Below are positions 9,797-21,686 of a stretch of DNA of 64,000 nt, in pieces (position 1 is the first letter of the stretch; each line of letters begins with the position of its first letter). Both the position numbers and the translations under genes were made by a program. The notes under the pieces are model-generated. The model did no database searches and was not told the origin of the DNA. It was given only the letters and a program-made list of their open reading frames with translations. The stretch covers positions 5,765,001 through 5,829,000 of the forward strand of contig CANTUQ010000106.1 in the NCBI GenBank assembly GCA_947683425.1, read 5' to 3'. This DNA is from Excoecaria cochinchinensis (Eukaryota; Streptophyta; Magnoliopsida; Malpighiales; Euphorbiaceae).

Positions 9797-11616
9797 CAAT
9801 TAATGGAAAGAGTAGATAAAATCATAATGTAATATGGCTTCCAGGATTATAGTTGTATATTTGTTCTATAGTAAGGAAATCGGATTCCTTATCTCATTTA
9901 TGGAGCGTATTCCGTTAAATGCCACACTAAATTATAAATTTGACAGTGTTTTAACTCTAAATGAATTGATTTCGTAATCTTAAAAAGCACATATGACATT
10001 CTTAATTGTTGGCCTTTAAATATTACCTAAAGTATTCAAAATATCATATAATACTTACAGTTATTAGTTACAAACTTACAATGATTGTTTTTCTTAGTAT
10101 AATTATCTAAATCATATAACATACTATTCAACTCCCACCATTTTTGGCACTATATAAGTAATGCTTCCACCCCACTCTCCTGCTCACTATTTTTTGACTC
10201 AGAGTTCAGACTTTTTACACAATTAGTTTATCCAATTAAAGAAGTTGATAAATGCACATCTAGTTAATAAAAGGAGACTTTTGATGCATTTCTGTACTTA
10301 TAATTAATAGCTCCTCCGCCACTATCAGCCTAAGAACAAAGCCCATACTTCAGGTAATTATTAAAATTGCAATGTTTTATTTTTCTTTTTTTCAGAAGAA
10401 ATTGAAATTGTTTGTTAGATTTGATTGTTCTGTTTTAATTTCTCTTAAGAATTGCAAGTTACTGCTTGTTTGAAGCCTGTGCAAATTGTTTGTTCAGCAA
10501 TGGATTTCAAAAGATTTTTTATACCATTATAATTTTTTTATGATGGCTAAATTGCTAATCCTTTTTTTCTTTACAGGTCTGCTTTCTATTTCTTCCTTAG
10601 TTTTTTTTCTTTACAGGTAATTTCAATTTCTGTACCATTGCAAATTTTTTGTTTATCAATGGATTTTGAAAGATTATGATCTTCTCCAGTAAGCTCAAAT
10701 CTATAGGTCTGGTTTTTATTTCTTCCTTTTTCTTGTCTATTTATTTGTTCTTTGTGATTATAATTTAAGCATTTTATTGTTTATGCTGAGTGGATGCACG
10801 CTTGACTTGAAGCCATCATAATTTACTCTTTCTTTCTTGTGTTTGTTTTGATACATTACTCTTGAAAACTCTACCAGACTTTATCTAAAATCATGATTCT
10901 AGATAAGCCAGGTTTGAGTATTGTTTAATGTTTGTCCTATAAATTATATACTTACTAAACAATTGTTATACGTGAAGAATGGATTCGAATTAACTTGTCA
11001 CTAATTAATAGACTTAATTGGGTGAATATGCATATTATGTTTGGGTAAGATGTATCATGTATGTGTATAATCTAAAATTTATCCCTGAAATTGACAGTTT
11101 AGTAGAATTATGATACAATTATAGTGAAATTTAGGTTTATTTGTTTACTAATGTTAGATACAAATAAGGTAATCAGTGTTGAAGATGCTGAATAATTTTT
11201 TTTTTAAACACATAAAATGCTAGTTTAATTTTATAGTTTAATTTTTCACTTCGCTTTCTATGAATTAATTGCTTTGATTTTATTTTATTTGCTATTTATT
11301 GTTAACTTTAATTTTATTTTTTCTCATAATTTATAAATTAGGTGGTTCGTGAAGTAATTAAAGATTCAAAATGGCGGCGTTTCATGAATGTTTCAAGATT
11401 TTATAATATGTTTTTTTGTTGTAATTTTTAAATATTTTATGATTGTGGACATGAGTTTGTATTATTTAATATGATTTTAATTATATGTAAATTAATTTTT
11501 AATTTTATTTTATTAAAGAAATTTGGGTATTTTGAGTCTATGATATTATATTTTTTAAATTAATAGTATTGTTAATAATATTGTATAATTATTATTTGCA
11601 TAAATTAAATTTTGGA

Positions 11617-11618
11617 TC

Positions 11619-11651
<33 letters not shown>
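11617..11651. repeat. (TAA)n microsatellite
   Basis: A run of about eleven TAA units just before the right subterminal repeat array of CACTA element 1. Confidence 0.9.
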
Positions 11652-11653
<2 letters not shown>

Positions 11654-12254
11654 TAAATTCAAACTAATAATAAAAAATTAAATTCAAAATAATAATAAAA
11701 ATTTTAATATTTTAGCGACGGAATAGCGATGGATTTTTCGTCGCTAATATTTTATTTAATATTTATGGCGACTATTTAAGGAGTTATTTAGCGACTAAAT
11801 TTTTACTTTTAGCGACGGAATTTGCCGTCGCTATTTTTAGCGACTGTTATCAGTTTAGTCGCAAATTTTTTGCGACGGAACTAATAGCGACGGATTAGTC
11901 GTGGCGTCGCGGGCGTCGCTAAAGGTAATTAGCGACGGAAAAAGCTATTTTAGCGACGGAAAATTTCGTCGCTAATTTACTTTTTTTTTGTAGTGTATAG
12001 AGATGCATAATGGGAACATTTGTAGTATATTTAAATAAATAAGGATGTTATTGAAAAGGAAAGATCTGGTTAATATATATTTGCCCTACAACAAGATATT
12101 ACTAAAGTCATCTCAACTATAGACCGCACAATATTTTCTCATTCATCTCCTGAAGCCAACAATTACTAATTCGAGTTTTTTTTTTTTTAGTTTGGTGTGG
12201 TTTTTGAAAAAATTAGGGAAAGTGGGGTTATAAGAAAAGAAATTGAAAATCTAG

Positions 12255-12590
12255 TGTGTCAGAAAACGGCAACCTTTCTGACATGGAGGGACCCTCGGGG
12301 AAAGCATAATAGGTTGCCAGAAAACGGTAACCATGTCTACCGTTTTCTAGCATAATTTAATATTTTTTTGATTTTTCAGGCGCAAAACGGCACTGTTTTG
12401 CACCTGGAGAGGGGCGTTGGTTAGCGGGCTTCTACGCGTCAGAAAACGGCAATATTTGTTGCCGTTTTCTGACATATAAAAATGACGCCGTTGAGGTGAG
12501 GGAGGAGTGAATTATTGAAGCAATAAAGGAGTGGGCCAGCCTGGTCAGAAAACGGCAACAAATGTTGCCGTTTTCTGACCGGATTCCTTC
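12255..12590. repeat. Hairpin array in the left MULE terminal inverted repeat
   Basis: Repeated short palindromes of the form CAGAAAACGGCAA ... TTGCCGTTTTCTG at about 12257, 12313, 12436 and 12544, with variable 5-10 base loops and one half-degenerate copy. An AAAACGGCACTGTTTTGC palindrome lies at about 12383. The mirrored right end (19112-19375) has the same set. Confidence 0.8.
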
Positions 12591-12688
12591 CCTCTTTTAA
12601 GCGTCAACGGCTGCAGCTCACGAGAAGTACTGTGCGCTACAGCCTTACCAGACCCGTGCCCTCTGCAGGGCACGGGTTTGTGTAGTAA

Positions 12689-12692
<4 letters not shown>

Positions 12693-12745
<53 letters not shown>
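12693..12745. repeat. (AT)n microsatellite
   Basis: A pure AT dinucleotide run at the inner edge of the left MULE terminal repeat. Confidence 0.95.
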
Positions 12746-12747
<2 letters not shown>

Positions 12748-13140
12748 GCTTTGAATTTGCCTATAAGAGGCACATTTCTGTTTCTTTTGCCACATTTTAA
12801 CAATTGCAAAGTTAAGTGTTCTATCCTCCTGTTTTTCATTTCTTTGTGCAATTGATATTATCATTTGAATGTCTCTTTTACATATTGTCAAGTTAATTAT
12901 TTCATGAAATAATTATTAGCTAATATTTTAGTTGTTAGCTAATATTTCATGAAATAATTATTAGCTAAAATTTTAGTTGTTAGCTAATATTTTATCATTT
13001 TAATATTTTAGTTTAAGGTTGAGATAAATATATTATTAAGTTGTTATAGTTGAAATCAAAAATATTATTACGTTAATATTATGAATATGACTAACTTAAT
13101 TTTACTTTTCGAAACCGCCTAATTTTACTTTTCGAAATGC

Positions 13141-14205
13141 AGGCGGTTTGTATTGGAAAACAGTATTTTGATCAGCATTTTGAAGGTAAGTTTTTGTTAT
13201 TTGTTTTGTACTAAATAAAAGTTAGCTATGGGAAATTTAATAAATTTGTAATGTAGGTTTGTTTAATAAGTTTATACATATTTTGACATTGTATCGCGTA
13301 TAATTAATTTGGAAAACGTAAAATATAACAACGTAAAATATAAATACATAAAATAAAATTTTTATGTTGCATTGATTGATATGAATTTAATATTATAGAT
13401 GGTGCACACGTATTTAATTTCTACCAATTCTCATTTTAATTATTTTGTAAATATATTATTATGTTAATATAGTTATAATCAAATATATTATTATGTTAAT
13501 GGAGTGAATATCACTAATTTAATTTTAATTTTAATTTTTTATGTAATTGTAGTTATTATAGTTATAATAATATAATATATTATTATGTTTTTATAGTTAT
13601 AATCAAATATATTATAGTTGTAATATATTATTAAGTTATTAAAGTTATAATTAAATATATAATTAAGTTAATGGAGTGAATATCACTAATTTTATTTTAA
13701 TTTTTATGTTATTATAGTTATTATAGTTTTAATAATATAATATATTATTATGTTATTATAGTTATAATCAAATAGATTAATAAGTTAATAGAGCGAGAAT
13801 GACTAATTTTATTTTATTTTTATTTTTTATGTTATTATAGTTATTATAGTTTAAATAATATAATATATTATTATGTTATTGTAGTTATAATAAAATATAT
13901 TATTATGTTAATGGAGTGAATATAACTAATTTTATTTTATTTTTTACACTGCAGGAGGTGTTTATTGGAAAATAATATTTCGATCAGCATAATCAATGTG
14001 AGGTTTTTTTATTTGTTTTAATTTACTAAATATAATTGAGTTGTGAAATGTTTAATAAATTTGTAATATAAGTTTGTTTAATTGATTTGAACTTTGTTTA
14101 ACACTGTATCACGTTAAATTTATTTGAAAACGTAAAATATAAAAACGTTAAATATAACTTTTATATAGCATTTATTGATAAAAATTTTATATTATAGATG
14201 GTCCA
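13141..14205 (+). repeat. Diverged tandem duplication with internal ~120-bp repeats in the MULE
   Basis: The block at 13141-13407 (AGGCGGTTTGTATTGGAAAA ... TATTATAGATGGTGCACACG) recurs at 13953-14205 (AGGAGGTGTTTATTGGAAAA ... TATTATAGATGGTCCACACG), offset by about 812 bases. Between them, 13430-13950 is about four units of a roughly 120-base repeat built on ATATTATTATGTTAATGGAG and GTGAATATCACTAATTT. The repeated edges look like an exon bounded by GCAG and GTAAG or GTGAG, but the reading frames are broken. Confidence 0.7.
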
Positions 14206-14596
14206 CACGATTTTAGCGCCTAGAGCAATGATGAGTAATTTGGCAAAGGCAATAGTGAAGAGAAAATGGGATGAATTGTACAACAGTCGAATCAAACCTG
14301 GAATGTTAATGTGGGAGTACTTTGTACAAATAAATAAAAAATTACAGGATATAATTATGCATGGGTATCCTATGGCGGAGGCGAAAAAGGTTGAGGCAAT
14401 TTGGATGACATTGCTAATAATTTTTTTGCAACCAATTTTGAGAATTTGGAATATAGATCATGTGACAAAATATGAGGAAGTAGTTCTCATATTTTTAAAA
14501 GATGTGTTAAAAGTTAGGGATACAATACCCGTGCCCCAAACAACTTATTGTTGGTGGTATAATTATAATAGATGGCCTAAACATTATGTACATTAG
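14198..14596 (+). pseudogene. Unrecognised open frame inside the MULE, faintly gag-like
   Basis: An open frame of 132 residues starting at ATG 14198 within the MULE. The region around residues 18-75 (KRKWDELYNSR, MLMWEYFVQINKKLQDI, GYPMAEAKKVEAIWMTL) has the spacing of the UBN2/gag domain of Ty1/copia elements. The similarity is weak, and no zinc knuckle or protease follows. It may be an extra MULE-borne gene remnant or a chance frame. It lies just downstream of the duplicated block. Confidence 0.3.
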
Positions 14597-14923
14597 AATG
14601 TAGTGTGAAATAATAAAAATTTATCCCTTGTTAAATAAATAATTTTGTTGCTGTTATAAGTGTTCTATATAAAAACGCAATGTTCATTATTTTAAGCAAT
14701 GATTTTATCTTTTTTATTTTTATTGCATTATAATTTAGAAATTGAAGTTTAATCTATTTTCATGATTGTATAATAAAATATTGAAGTCGTGTAGATTTAG
14801 AGTAATTTAAAACAACTTGAACAAAAAATGAAAATTATTGTGTAGAAACATAAGATAATCATATGAATAAAACTTAATAGCTCATTTAAAATATATGATG
14901 TAAAAATTGATACAGATTCTGAC

Positions 14924-16950
14924 ATGGATCGATATATGGGAGCTGCAAGAATTAATCCGGATCCTATTAATAAGGAATTGCTTACACTTCGGGGAAGACA
15001 CCGATCTGACGCAATATGGAATAATTCAGTAAATCTTTAGTTATAAATTTATAACTAAAAAATAAGTTTTGATTTATTTATTTTTGTTTAGTTTATGGTA
15101 TGGCTTATTTTATTTATACTGAAGGTTGAGAGGGATTTGCTGAGGACAAGAAGGTGTAGTGTAGATGAGCACTATACATCTATCGACCAAAGATTGTTAC
15201 CTTATATAAGGCAGCTAGGTTGGTTGGAGTAGTTAATATAGGTATGACTGTTTTAGATTGGCATTTAATCACAACTCTTGTTGAGCGGTGGAGACCTGAA
15301 ACGCACACATTTCATATGACATGCGGTGAGACGACAATTACCTTCCTTCAAGATGTAGGAGTTTTGACAGGTTTACCAATTTATGGTGAACCTGTGACCG
15401 GAAGAACAAATATGAACTGGCCTGCCCTTTGTCATGAGCTATTAGGAGCTGTTCCTTCTGAGAATGATATGAAGGGGGGGAAATTAAAATTGACTTGGTT
15501 GGATGCTCATTTTAGTGAATTACCTAAAAATGCAACACCCGAACTCATACGACAGCATGTGCGCGCGTAGATGTTGAGATGTTTTGGCGGAATGTTATTT
15601 GCATCTCAAAATTCATTATTGGTGCATCTAATGTTCCTCCCTCTGTTAGTGAATTTGGAAAATATTGGACAATACAATTGGGGGTCAGTCTATTTAGCGT
15701 GGCTGTATAGAGATCTATGCAGAGCCACGCGGCCCGATGCTAAAGGAGTGTCTGGATACCTTTAACTCCTACAAATGTGGGCATGGGAAAGGCTTCCCCA
15801 ATTTCGGCCTGATCAAATACATCCATACATGATAAATCAAAGCATGCCTTATGGATTCAGGTATAAGTATAATTTGAATAAATAAATTAATTTACTAGAA
15901 ATTGCAAGATTTGTTTAATTAACCGATTTATGAACGTTATGACATATTAGGTGGGTACAACAACTGGACATGCGTAATATCCACATTCATAGGATGAAAA
16001 CAAATACGTATCGCGAAATTTTAGATACGCAGTCTACAGAACAGGTTCATATTGAAATAGCATGGATAGTACATGTTGTTTAATGTTAAATATTAATTAT
16101 GAATTAATTGTTTCCGTGTTACAAGTAATGCAGTTTGAATGGGAGCCGTATATCAATGTAATACAGTTGCTCACAGATTATTGTAGAATTGGTCAGTGCT
16201 ACTGGATGTCTGTTGTCCCACTCATATGTTTTCATATAATTGAGTGGCACCATCCGGACAGAGTAATGAGGCAGTTCGGTTTTGACCAATCAATTCCATC
16301 TCCACCAATGGTTCAAGATAACTTACATTCGATAGACTTGCGTGGACAGAATCAGTTGAATTAGGCTGCTGAATTTTCTGCATTCATTAATGAGTGGAAT
16401 AATCGACACAACCAGGTTGTGACTGGACAAGGCATGAGACAACATTTAACCAATCGATCTGAGTACATGCAATGGTATTTACAACAAACGAGACGTTGGA
16501 TCACCCCTAGTGGAGCATCTCGTTCAGCTGCTGTAAGTATTTCATTCATTTTACGTCTACATCTCAATAAATAATATTTCCATAGTATTTTGCGGCATAT
16601 GTTTTATGTTGTCATTAAAAATTCTTTTATTGTAGGCGGATGGTCTTGAAAGATTAATACACGATGAGGGTGCTGCGTCATCGATTCGACCACTAATGCG
16701 GAGCGTACTTGGTGCAATAGGTCACGAAGATAGATTTTTTACCGATTATCCCAGGCAGCCGATACCAAATCCAATCAGTATACCCCCGATGGAAACGCAT
16801 TTTGAAGACTTTCGGACACAAAGACGTCGACGTGGGATGTCTGATAGGCGTGCGGTTATTCCTGAGATATATTACGACACAAATGTGATGCAGATTCCGC
16901 CCCCTATGTCGTGGCCCTTTCATGACATTCAATTTTCGCTGGATCAGTGC
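14924..16950 (+). pseudogene. Plant mobile domain (PMD / MAIN-like) gene, decayed, MULE-borne
   Basis: Exons reconstructed by eye. 14924-15028 begins MDRYMGAARINPDPI and continues to LRGRHRSDAIWN. 15123-15840 contains YIRQLG, then VERWRPETHTFHMTCGETT and LPIYGEPVTGRTN, then LYRDLCRATRPDAKG and MWAWERLPQF. 15951-16046 contains REILDTQSTEQ. 16133-16533 contains EWEPYINVIQLL and EWHHPDRVMRQFG. 16636 onward contains LERLIHDEG. These are signature blocks of the plant mobile domain (PF10536), found in MAIN/MAIN-LIKE proteins and in many MULEs. Breaks: a frameshift near 15215, and in-frame stops at 15568-15570, 15763-15765 and after 16361. The gene ends convergently against the transposase remnant at about 16950. 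Confidence 0.85.
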
Positions 16951-18146
16951 ACGACACAAATGATTTGTGTGTCCAACTGCCTATGCTGCTGCGAAACCAG
17001 TGAAGTTATGCAGTTGTGGGATGCCTTGTACACACTGATAATCCAATATGGAGATGTTCTTTTTTTCATGGCCCGTAACCTCCAAGGACAACCTGTTTCA
17101 TCGGATTGCGAGCAACATACAACACAATATGATGGCTTCGACTCCACGACTTTATAAGAAACATTATTCGTAATCGAAAATTTCTTCACACATGCCTTCA
17201 CCTCATCCTTTGATGTGAATGCCAAGCTCTCGTATAATTCAGATACACCGTCCCATCTTATCATTGGGGCCTCATTATACATGCTGATCTCAGATTCTGC
17301 AAAATTAACATTTGTGTAGTGCATTGATGGAAAGTTAAACTGTGAAATCTCATGCTATCCACCCACATCATCTCTCACATCATTCATATTCAGATTCTGA
17401 AGGCCTACAGTAACATGGGTAGAGCTACCAACAACAAATTGGTCATCTCTGACAATACCTGTTTCCTCAACAACTTCATTCAAGTCAATCTTTTCGTCGT
17501 CATCTTCTGGATCTACACCTGGAGAAATGTACCCATTATCGGTGCGCTCCATATCATTTCCTTCAACGCCACTAAATCCAACCCTTATTGGACTCGCTTC
17601 TATAGTTTTCAAATTATCAACCCCTTCACATAGTGCTGTATCCCCTAAATGTGTGCCAAATTCCGACCAACTTCCCATTGCAAAATTCAAATTTTCAACA
17701 ACTGTATTTCTCCCATCCACCTGTGGAATTGAATCTCCAACAATATTGGTGTTCAACTTATCAATATTATTCAACACATTTTGTTCGTTTCTAATGGAAA
17801 TTTGTTCAGTTTCAACAATTATCTCCGCAACAGTATATTCAAGAAATGCAACAAAATTTTCGTATATTTGCTCAATGTCATCGTCATCCGTTACATCCAT
17901 AAGTGCCAAAAAATACGACCCTTGACTGTTTATAGGACACTTGTATATTACTCTACTAACCCTAACATCCACTACTAAATCCAATTTAACTGATATTTTA
18001 TGAAGAAGTTCCGCAAATGTCGGTTTATTTCTGAGCTTCAACCTCCTCGATCGTCCTGAGGAGGTCGAAGTATCATACTGATAACCCGCTGCACCCCATA
18101 TTGATTGTCTTCCAGTATGAATTATAAATATTGCAGGAATTGACAT
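16944..18146 (-). pseudogene. MuDR-type MULE transposase, N-terminal part only
   Basis: Reads leftwards from an ATG at 18146. Residues about 40-130 contain FAELLHKISVKLDLVVD and NFVAFLEYTVAEIIVE, typical of the PB1-like N-terminus of MuDR proteins. An acidic linker follows (PEDDDEKIDLNEVVEE). One in-frame TAG at 17355-17357 interrupts the frame, after which the same frame resumes with the MuDR DNA-binding zinc-finger domain (PF03108): FTSKDEVKACVKKFSI, YKVVESKPSYCVVCC, GCPWRLRAMKK and ASHNCITSLVSQQHRQLD. The frame then stops at 16944. The MULE catalytic (DDE) domain and SWIM zinc finger that should follow are absent; the breakpoint joins it to the tail of the PMD gene. Confidence 0.88.
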
Positions 18147-19034
18147 TTCCTCGCTCCTACATTTAATGTAAATACTCTATAATTAATGCATCATTTTAAT
18201 TTTAAGGGAATTTAAATACTTTACACACATTCTCAAAATGTTCGTAAATTAAACTCTATTACGTAACTACTTTTAATATTTATTATTCCATTACCAAATA
18301 TTTTTCACGAAAATATGTTGTTCTAATTTTGTCACTATTTTTCACAATTAAAATTTTGTTTTAATCTTCACTCCTCAAAACTTATTTTTTCCTATCAATC
18401 AAACAATATAATATTAATTTTACAAACTGCATAAAATCAGTATTCCTGATTAAATATATTAATTAATTCGCTTCTAAAAGTTCATTTGAATACATACCTC
18501 TATTTTTTCGCATATTCATATACATCATAAAATTACACTATAAATTTAATTAGATATAACTAAATTCGGAAAATTAATCACTGCACAAGTATTGACAATT
18601 ATATTTTTTTATAATATCTGGAAAAATACATATGCTCAACAATTATCTTAAATTAGGTCAAACAAATTTTATTTTTCATAAATAAGAAAAAATCTAATAA
18701 CTTACCTCTTAAATTATATATCGTAATTATCAAGCAAATTTAAAATTACCTGCAATTTCGGATCAGTAAAAAATATGTTAGCTACACAAAGAAATTTAAT
18801 TAACAATATTTAATTACACTTTATTAACATAACAATACCTTTTTTCCAACTCCGAAAACACCTGCAAAATATTATTGAGAATGGCAACAAATTCAAAATG
18901 GAAACAAAATGAGAGAGGCGGAAGTGATGGTTTGTAAAAATGTTAAATGAAGGAATACATTGGCCTTTTAAAGGCAAATTTCATAACCCATAAAAAATAT
19001 ATATATTTACATATAAAAACTTGGACCCATTTTT

Positions 19035-19460
19035 GCAGACCCGTGAATTTATACTTCACGAGTCTGCTGCGGCACAGCGCACAATAATGTTCTGTGCGCT
19101 GCAGGCGAAGACGTCAGAAAACAGTAAGTAAGCTTGCCGTTTTCTGATGCGGGGTCCACTCTCCTCGTCCCTCCCAATGCGCTGAACGGTACAGTTTAGC
19201 GCCTTGGGGAGGCAAAAAGATAATTTACTACGACTCAAAAAACGGCAAGCTTACTTGCCATTTTCTGACGCGCTGGCCCGCTCCCCAACAGGCACAAAAT
19301 GCCACCGTTTTGCGCCTGGTCCGGCCAAAAAAAAATAATTTATGTCAGAAAACAGCAACTAAGGTTGCCGTTTTCTGGCACCCTATTCCCCTAAATTCTT
19401 TTCCTGCAGCCCCACTTTCCCTATTTTTTTCAAAAATCACACCAAACTAAAAAAAAACTC
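19035..19460. repeat. Right terminal inverted repeat of the MULE
   Basis: Mirrors 12173-12670: the hairpins with AAAACAGTAAGTAAGCTTGCC (about 19117) and CAAGCTTACTTGCCATTTTC (about 19243), a further CAGAAAACAGCAAC hairpin (about 19346), then CCCCACTTTCCCT and CACACCAAACTAAAA to the terminus. A GTGCGCTGCAG block near 19096 matches CTGTGCGCTACAG near 12628. Confidence 0.85.
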
Positions 19461-19469
19461 TACTAATTC

Positions 19470-20083
19470 AGAATGCATGTATTTGGATTATTAAATCACA
19501 CATGTCCATTTGATTTAATTAATATTTCAAATGTACACATTGTATTTCATTTATAAGAAAAAGAAAAAAACAATAAAGAAAAGAAATAAAATGCTACTCA
19601 TGAGTTGCATGACTCTCTCTCTCCACACCTTTGAGTTTGTTTACGGGGCAAAGAGAATTAAATTGCATGGATTGTACTTTACCACCCTCACACACAAATA
19701 TATAAACAACTTAAATTTATATGAACAGAGGATTTCACATGGAAAGTTCAACAAAAATTAATGATTTATAGTTCATAATTATAATTATACTAGTTTTAAA
19801 TTGATTTAAATCAATAATCAACCATCTAAAATTATCAAAACGACACTAAGACTAAGTGTCTAAGGCAATGTACATTCAGAGTTCAAGAAAGGTTTAACAA
19901 CCGAGGATTAAGAAGTAACGAAAAATCTGTAAAGACCTAAATCAAAAGTGATATAGCAATGACGGGGTGAGTTAGTTACATTTAAGGAAAATTAGTGTTA
20001 GAAATAATCTCACATTAAATTTTGAAGGAAATAATAAGGGATTGTAATTGTAATTAAACTACCCTTAAATCTTCTAAAACAAA
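19470..20083. other. AT-rich spacer; no gene seen
   Basis: Sequence between the MULE and a Stowaway MITE. A 76-residue frame at 19531-19761 has no recognisable domain. No terminal repeats seen. Confidence 0.45.
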
Positions 20084-20085
20084 TA

Positions 20086-20333
20086 CTCCCTCCGTTCCTT
20101 AATATCTGTCACTTTTAACAAAAATTCAAATTCCATTTATCTGTCACTTTTTAATTTCCAATACAATTTAATTTAATTTTTTTAATTTAATTTTCTTTTC
20201 CAATGCAAATTAACCAATTAAATTTAACTTTATACATTGAAATACTCAATTTTATCTTAAATTTATGTCTAATTAATATTCCTTAATTTTTGTGAAAATA
20301 GCAAAAGCGACTACTATTTAGGAACGGATGGAG
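20086..20333. mobile_element. Stowaway-type MITE (Tc1/mariner)
   Basis: The 248-base element starts CTCCCTCCGTTCCTTAATA and ends ATTTAGGAACGGATGGAG, an inverted pair with the canonical Stowaway TIR. It is flanked by TA on both sides (20084-20085, 20334-20335). AT-rich interior with no coding sequence. Confidence 0.93.
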
Positions 20334-20626
20334 TAATTTTGAAACAAAGATGTTGTGGTCATGTACCCAAATTTTCTTTTAGTACCTATATATATATATA
20401 TATATATATATGATATAATGTGTTTGGCCTGCCAAGAAAAATTCATATTTTCTTCGTCTCACTAAATTATCATTTTTGACATATTTTATTAATGTTAAAA
20501 TAATAACTGGTTTTATTTAACTTTATAGAAAAAACTACATTAAAGATATTAAAATATCCTTTCTGTTATTTTAAACATCATAATAATGGAGTACTTATTA
20601 ATTTAAAATACTTTCGTTTTCAATCA

Positions 20627-20630
<4 letters not shown>

Positions 20631-20679
<49 letters not shown>
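20631..20679. repeat. (AT)n microsatellite
   Basis: Pure AT dinucleotide run of about 49 bases. A shorter run lies at about 20390-20411. Confidence 0.95.
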
Positions 20680-20682
<3 letters not shown>

Positions 20683-21074
20683 TGAATATAAAATTACTTT
20701 AATATTTTAAGTCTCACTATTGAAAAGATGAATCCAAAAATTATCAAATCTAATTCCACAAATACAAGGAAAAAGAAGAGTAGAGGTTGCAGTATGAGAT
20801 AAAGTTGCAACCTCCAAAAAGAAAAAGAAAAAAACAGATATATCAATATTTATTTTTTTAATGTAACTGAAATAGAATTTAAGAAAACTTAGTGCTTTTT
20901 CATAATATATTATTATATAGGACCACACCACAAGCCAAAGGCTGCGTCTGGTTAGCTGCTCCTTCCTCCAATCCCCTTTTCTTTTGATGTACTGTTTTCC
21001 TTCTGTATCTTTCACTCACACACAATCTTCACGTTCCTTATATTTCTCCACCATACTATTAATTTATTATCAAT

Positions 21075-21625
21075 TTTGTTTTTTAAAATATTGAAATTTG
21101 CATAAATTTATCCTTTAAATTTATATTTTGGACTAAATTTACCTTTAAAATATTAAAACTATAGCCACTTACTTCTTAAATATGTGTTTAGGCTAAAATT
21201 GCTTTGCTATTATGAGATTGACTCAAATTTGCCACTAAAAATTTAAAAAAAAAAAATTGTAATGAAAATTGAAATATACATAGCAAGCTAGCATATTTCT
21301 TTTTACTTAGCTGGAGTCTAGTTATTTAATAGATTTACCATCAAAAATTTTAACTATTTTTCAAGAATTTAAAAAAATAATATTAATTTAGAGTACACAT
21401 GTGACAAATTTTTATGACTTCAATTAATATTTTGTGTTTTTTCGTTTATTTATCTGGAGTCTCGCTATTTTTAGTGAAAATTTTGAGCTAATCATATAAT
21501 AAAAATTATAATTTTGACCTAAAAATATATTTAAAAGATAAATGTGTATTATTTTTTCTATTTTAAAAATAAATTTAGAGTAAAACATATTTAACGGAAA
21601 AATATGCACAACTTTTAATATTTTT
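21075..21625. repeat. Candidate AT-rich foldback (inverted-repeat) element
   Basis: The left arm (about 21085-21320: CATAAATTTATCCTTTAAAT, AGGCTAAAATTGC, GACTCAAATTTGCCACTAAA, CTGGAGTCTAG) has diverged inverted matches in the right arm (about 21440-21610: TCTGGAGTCTCG, TTTAGTGAAAATTTTGAGC, TTATAATTTTGACCTAAAAA, TTTAAAAGATAAATGTG). The arms are roughly 70 per cent alike by eye. No target duplication was resolved. Confidence 0.4.
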
Positions 21626-21647
21626 GGACAAATTCCATCCCTTACCC

Positions 21648-21650
<3 letters not shown>

Positions 21651-21686
<36 letters not shown>
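21651..21686. repeat. (TTA)n microsatellite
   Basis: About twelve ATT/TTA units. The poly-Asn and poly-Tyr frames across it are artefacts. Confidence 0.95.

Larger units (their letters stand above)
7751..11995 (+). mobile_element. CACTA (En/Spm-type) nonautonomous transposon, element 1
   Basis: The left end CACTACAAAAAAAAACAC at 7751 and the right end TTTTTTTTTGTAGTG ending at 11995 are flanked by the 3-bp duplication TAT (7748-7750 and 11996-11998). Length is 4,245 bases. Both subterminal regions (7776-8250, 11710-11970) are dense arrays of TTAGCGACGGAA and TTTCCGTCGCTAA motifs in both orientations, the usual transposase-binding architecture of CACTA elements. No TNPA/TNPD-like coding sequence is seen. 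Inside are a GA-rich leader, a GC-rich block (about 8930-9345) and intron-like AT-rich sequence. The same leader type recurs in the elements at 37105 and 49235. Confidence 0.92.
12173..19460. mobile_element. Mutator-like element (MULE) with PMD gene and truncated MuDR transposase
   Basis: The left terminus GAGTTTTTTTTTTTT at 12173 and the right terminus AAAAAAAAACTC ending at 19460 are flanked by a perfect 9-bp duplication TACTAATTC (12164-12172 and 19461-19469), the hallmark of Mutator transposition. The inverted ends extend several hundred bases: TAGTTTGGTGTGG, AGGGAAAGTGGGG, hairpins of CAGAAAACGGCAA, and a distal ACCCGTG-containing block at about 12650 and 19040. Length is 7,288 bases. 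It holds a decayed plant-mobile-domain gene on plus (14924-16950) and an N-terminal MuDR transposase remnant on minus (16944-18146). The catalytic DDE domain is missing, so the element cannot be autonomous. Confidence 0.93.

Noticed and set aside
17352..17978. Plus-strand frames of 65-132 residues opposite the transposase remnant
   Set aside because: Antisense shadows of the MuDR transposase frame, which has the recognisable domains.
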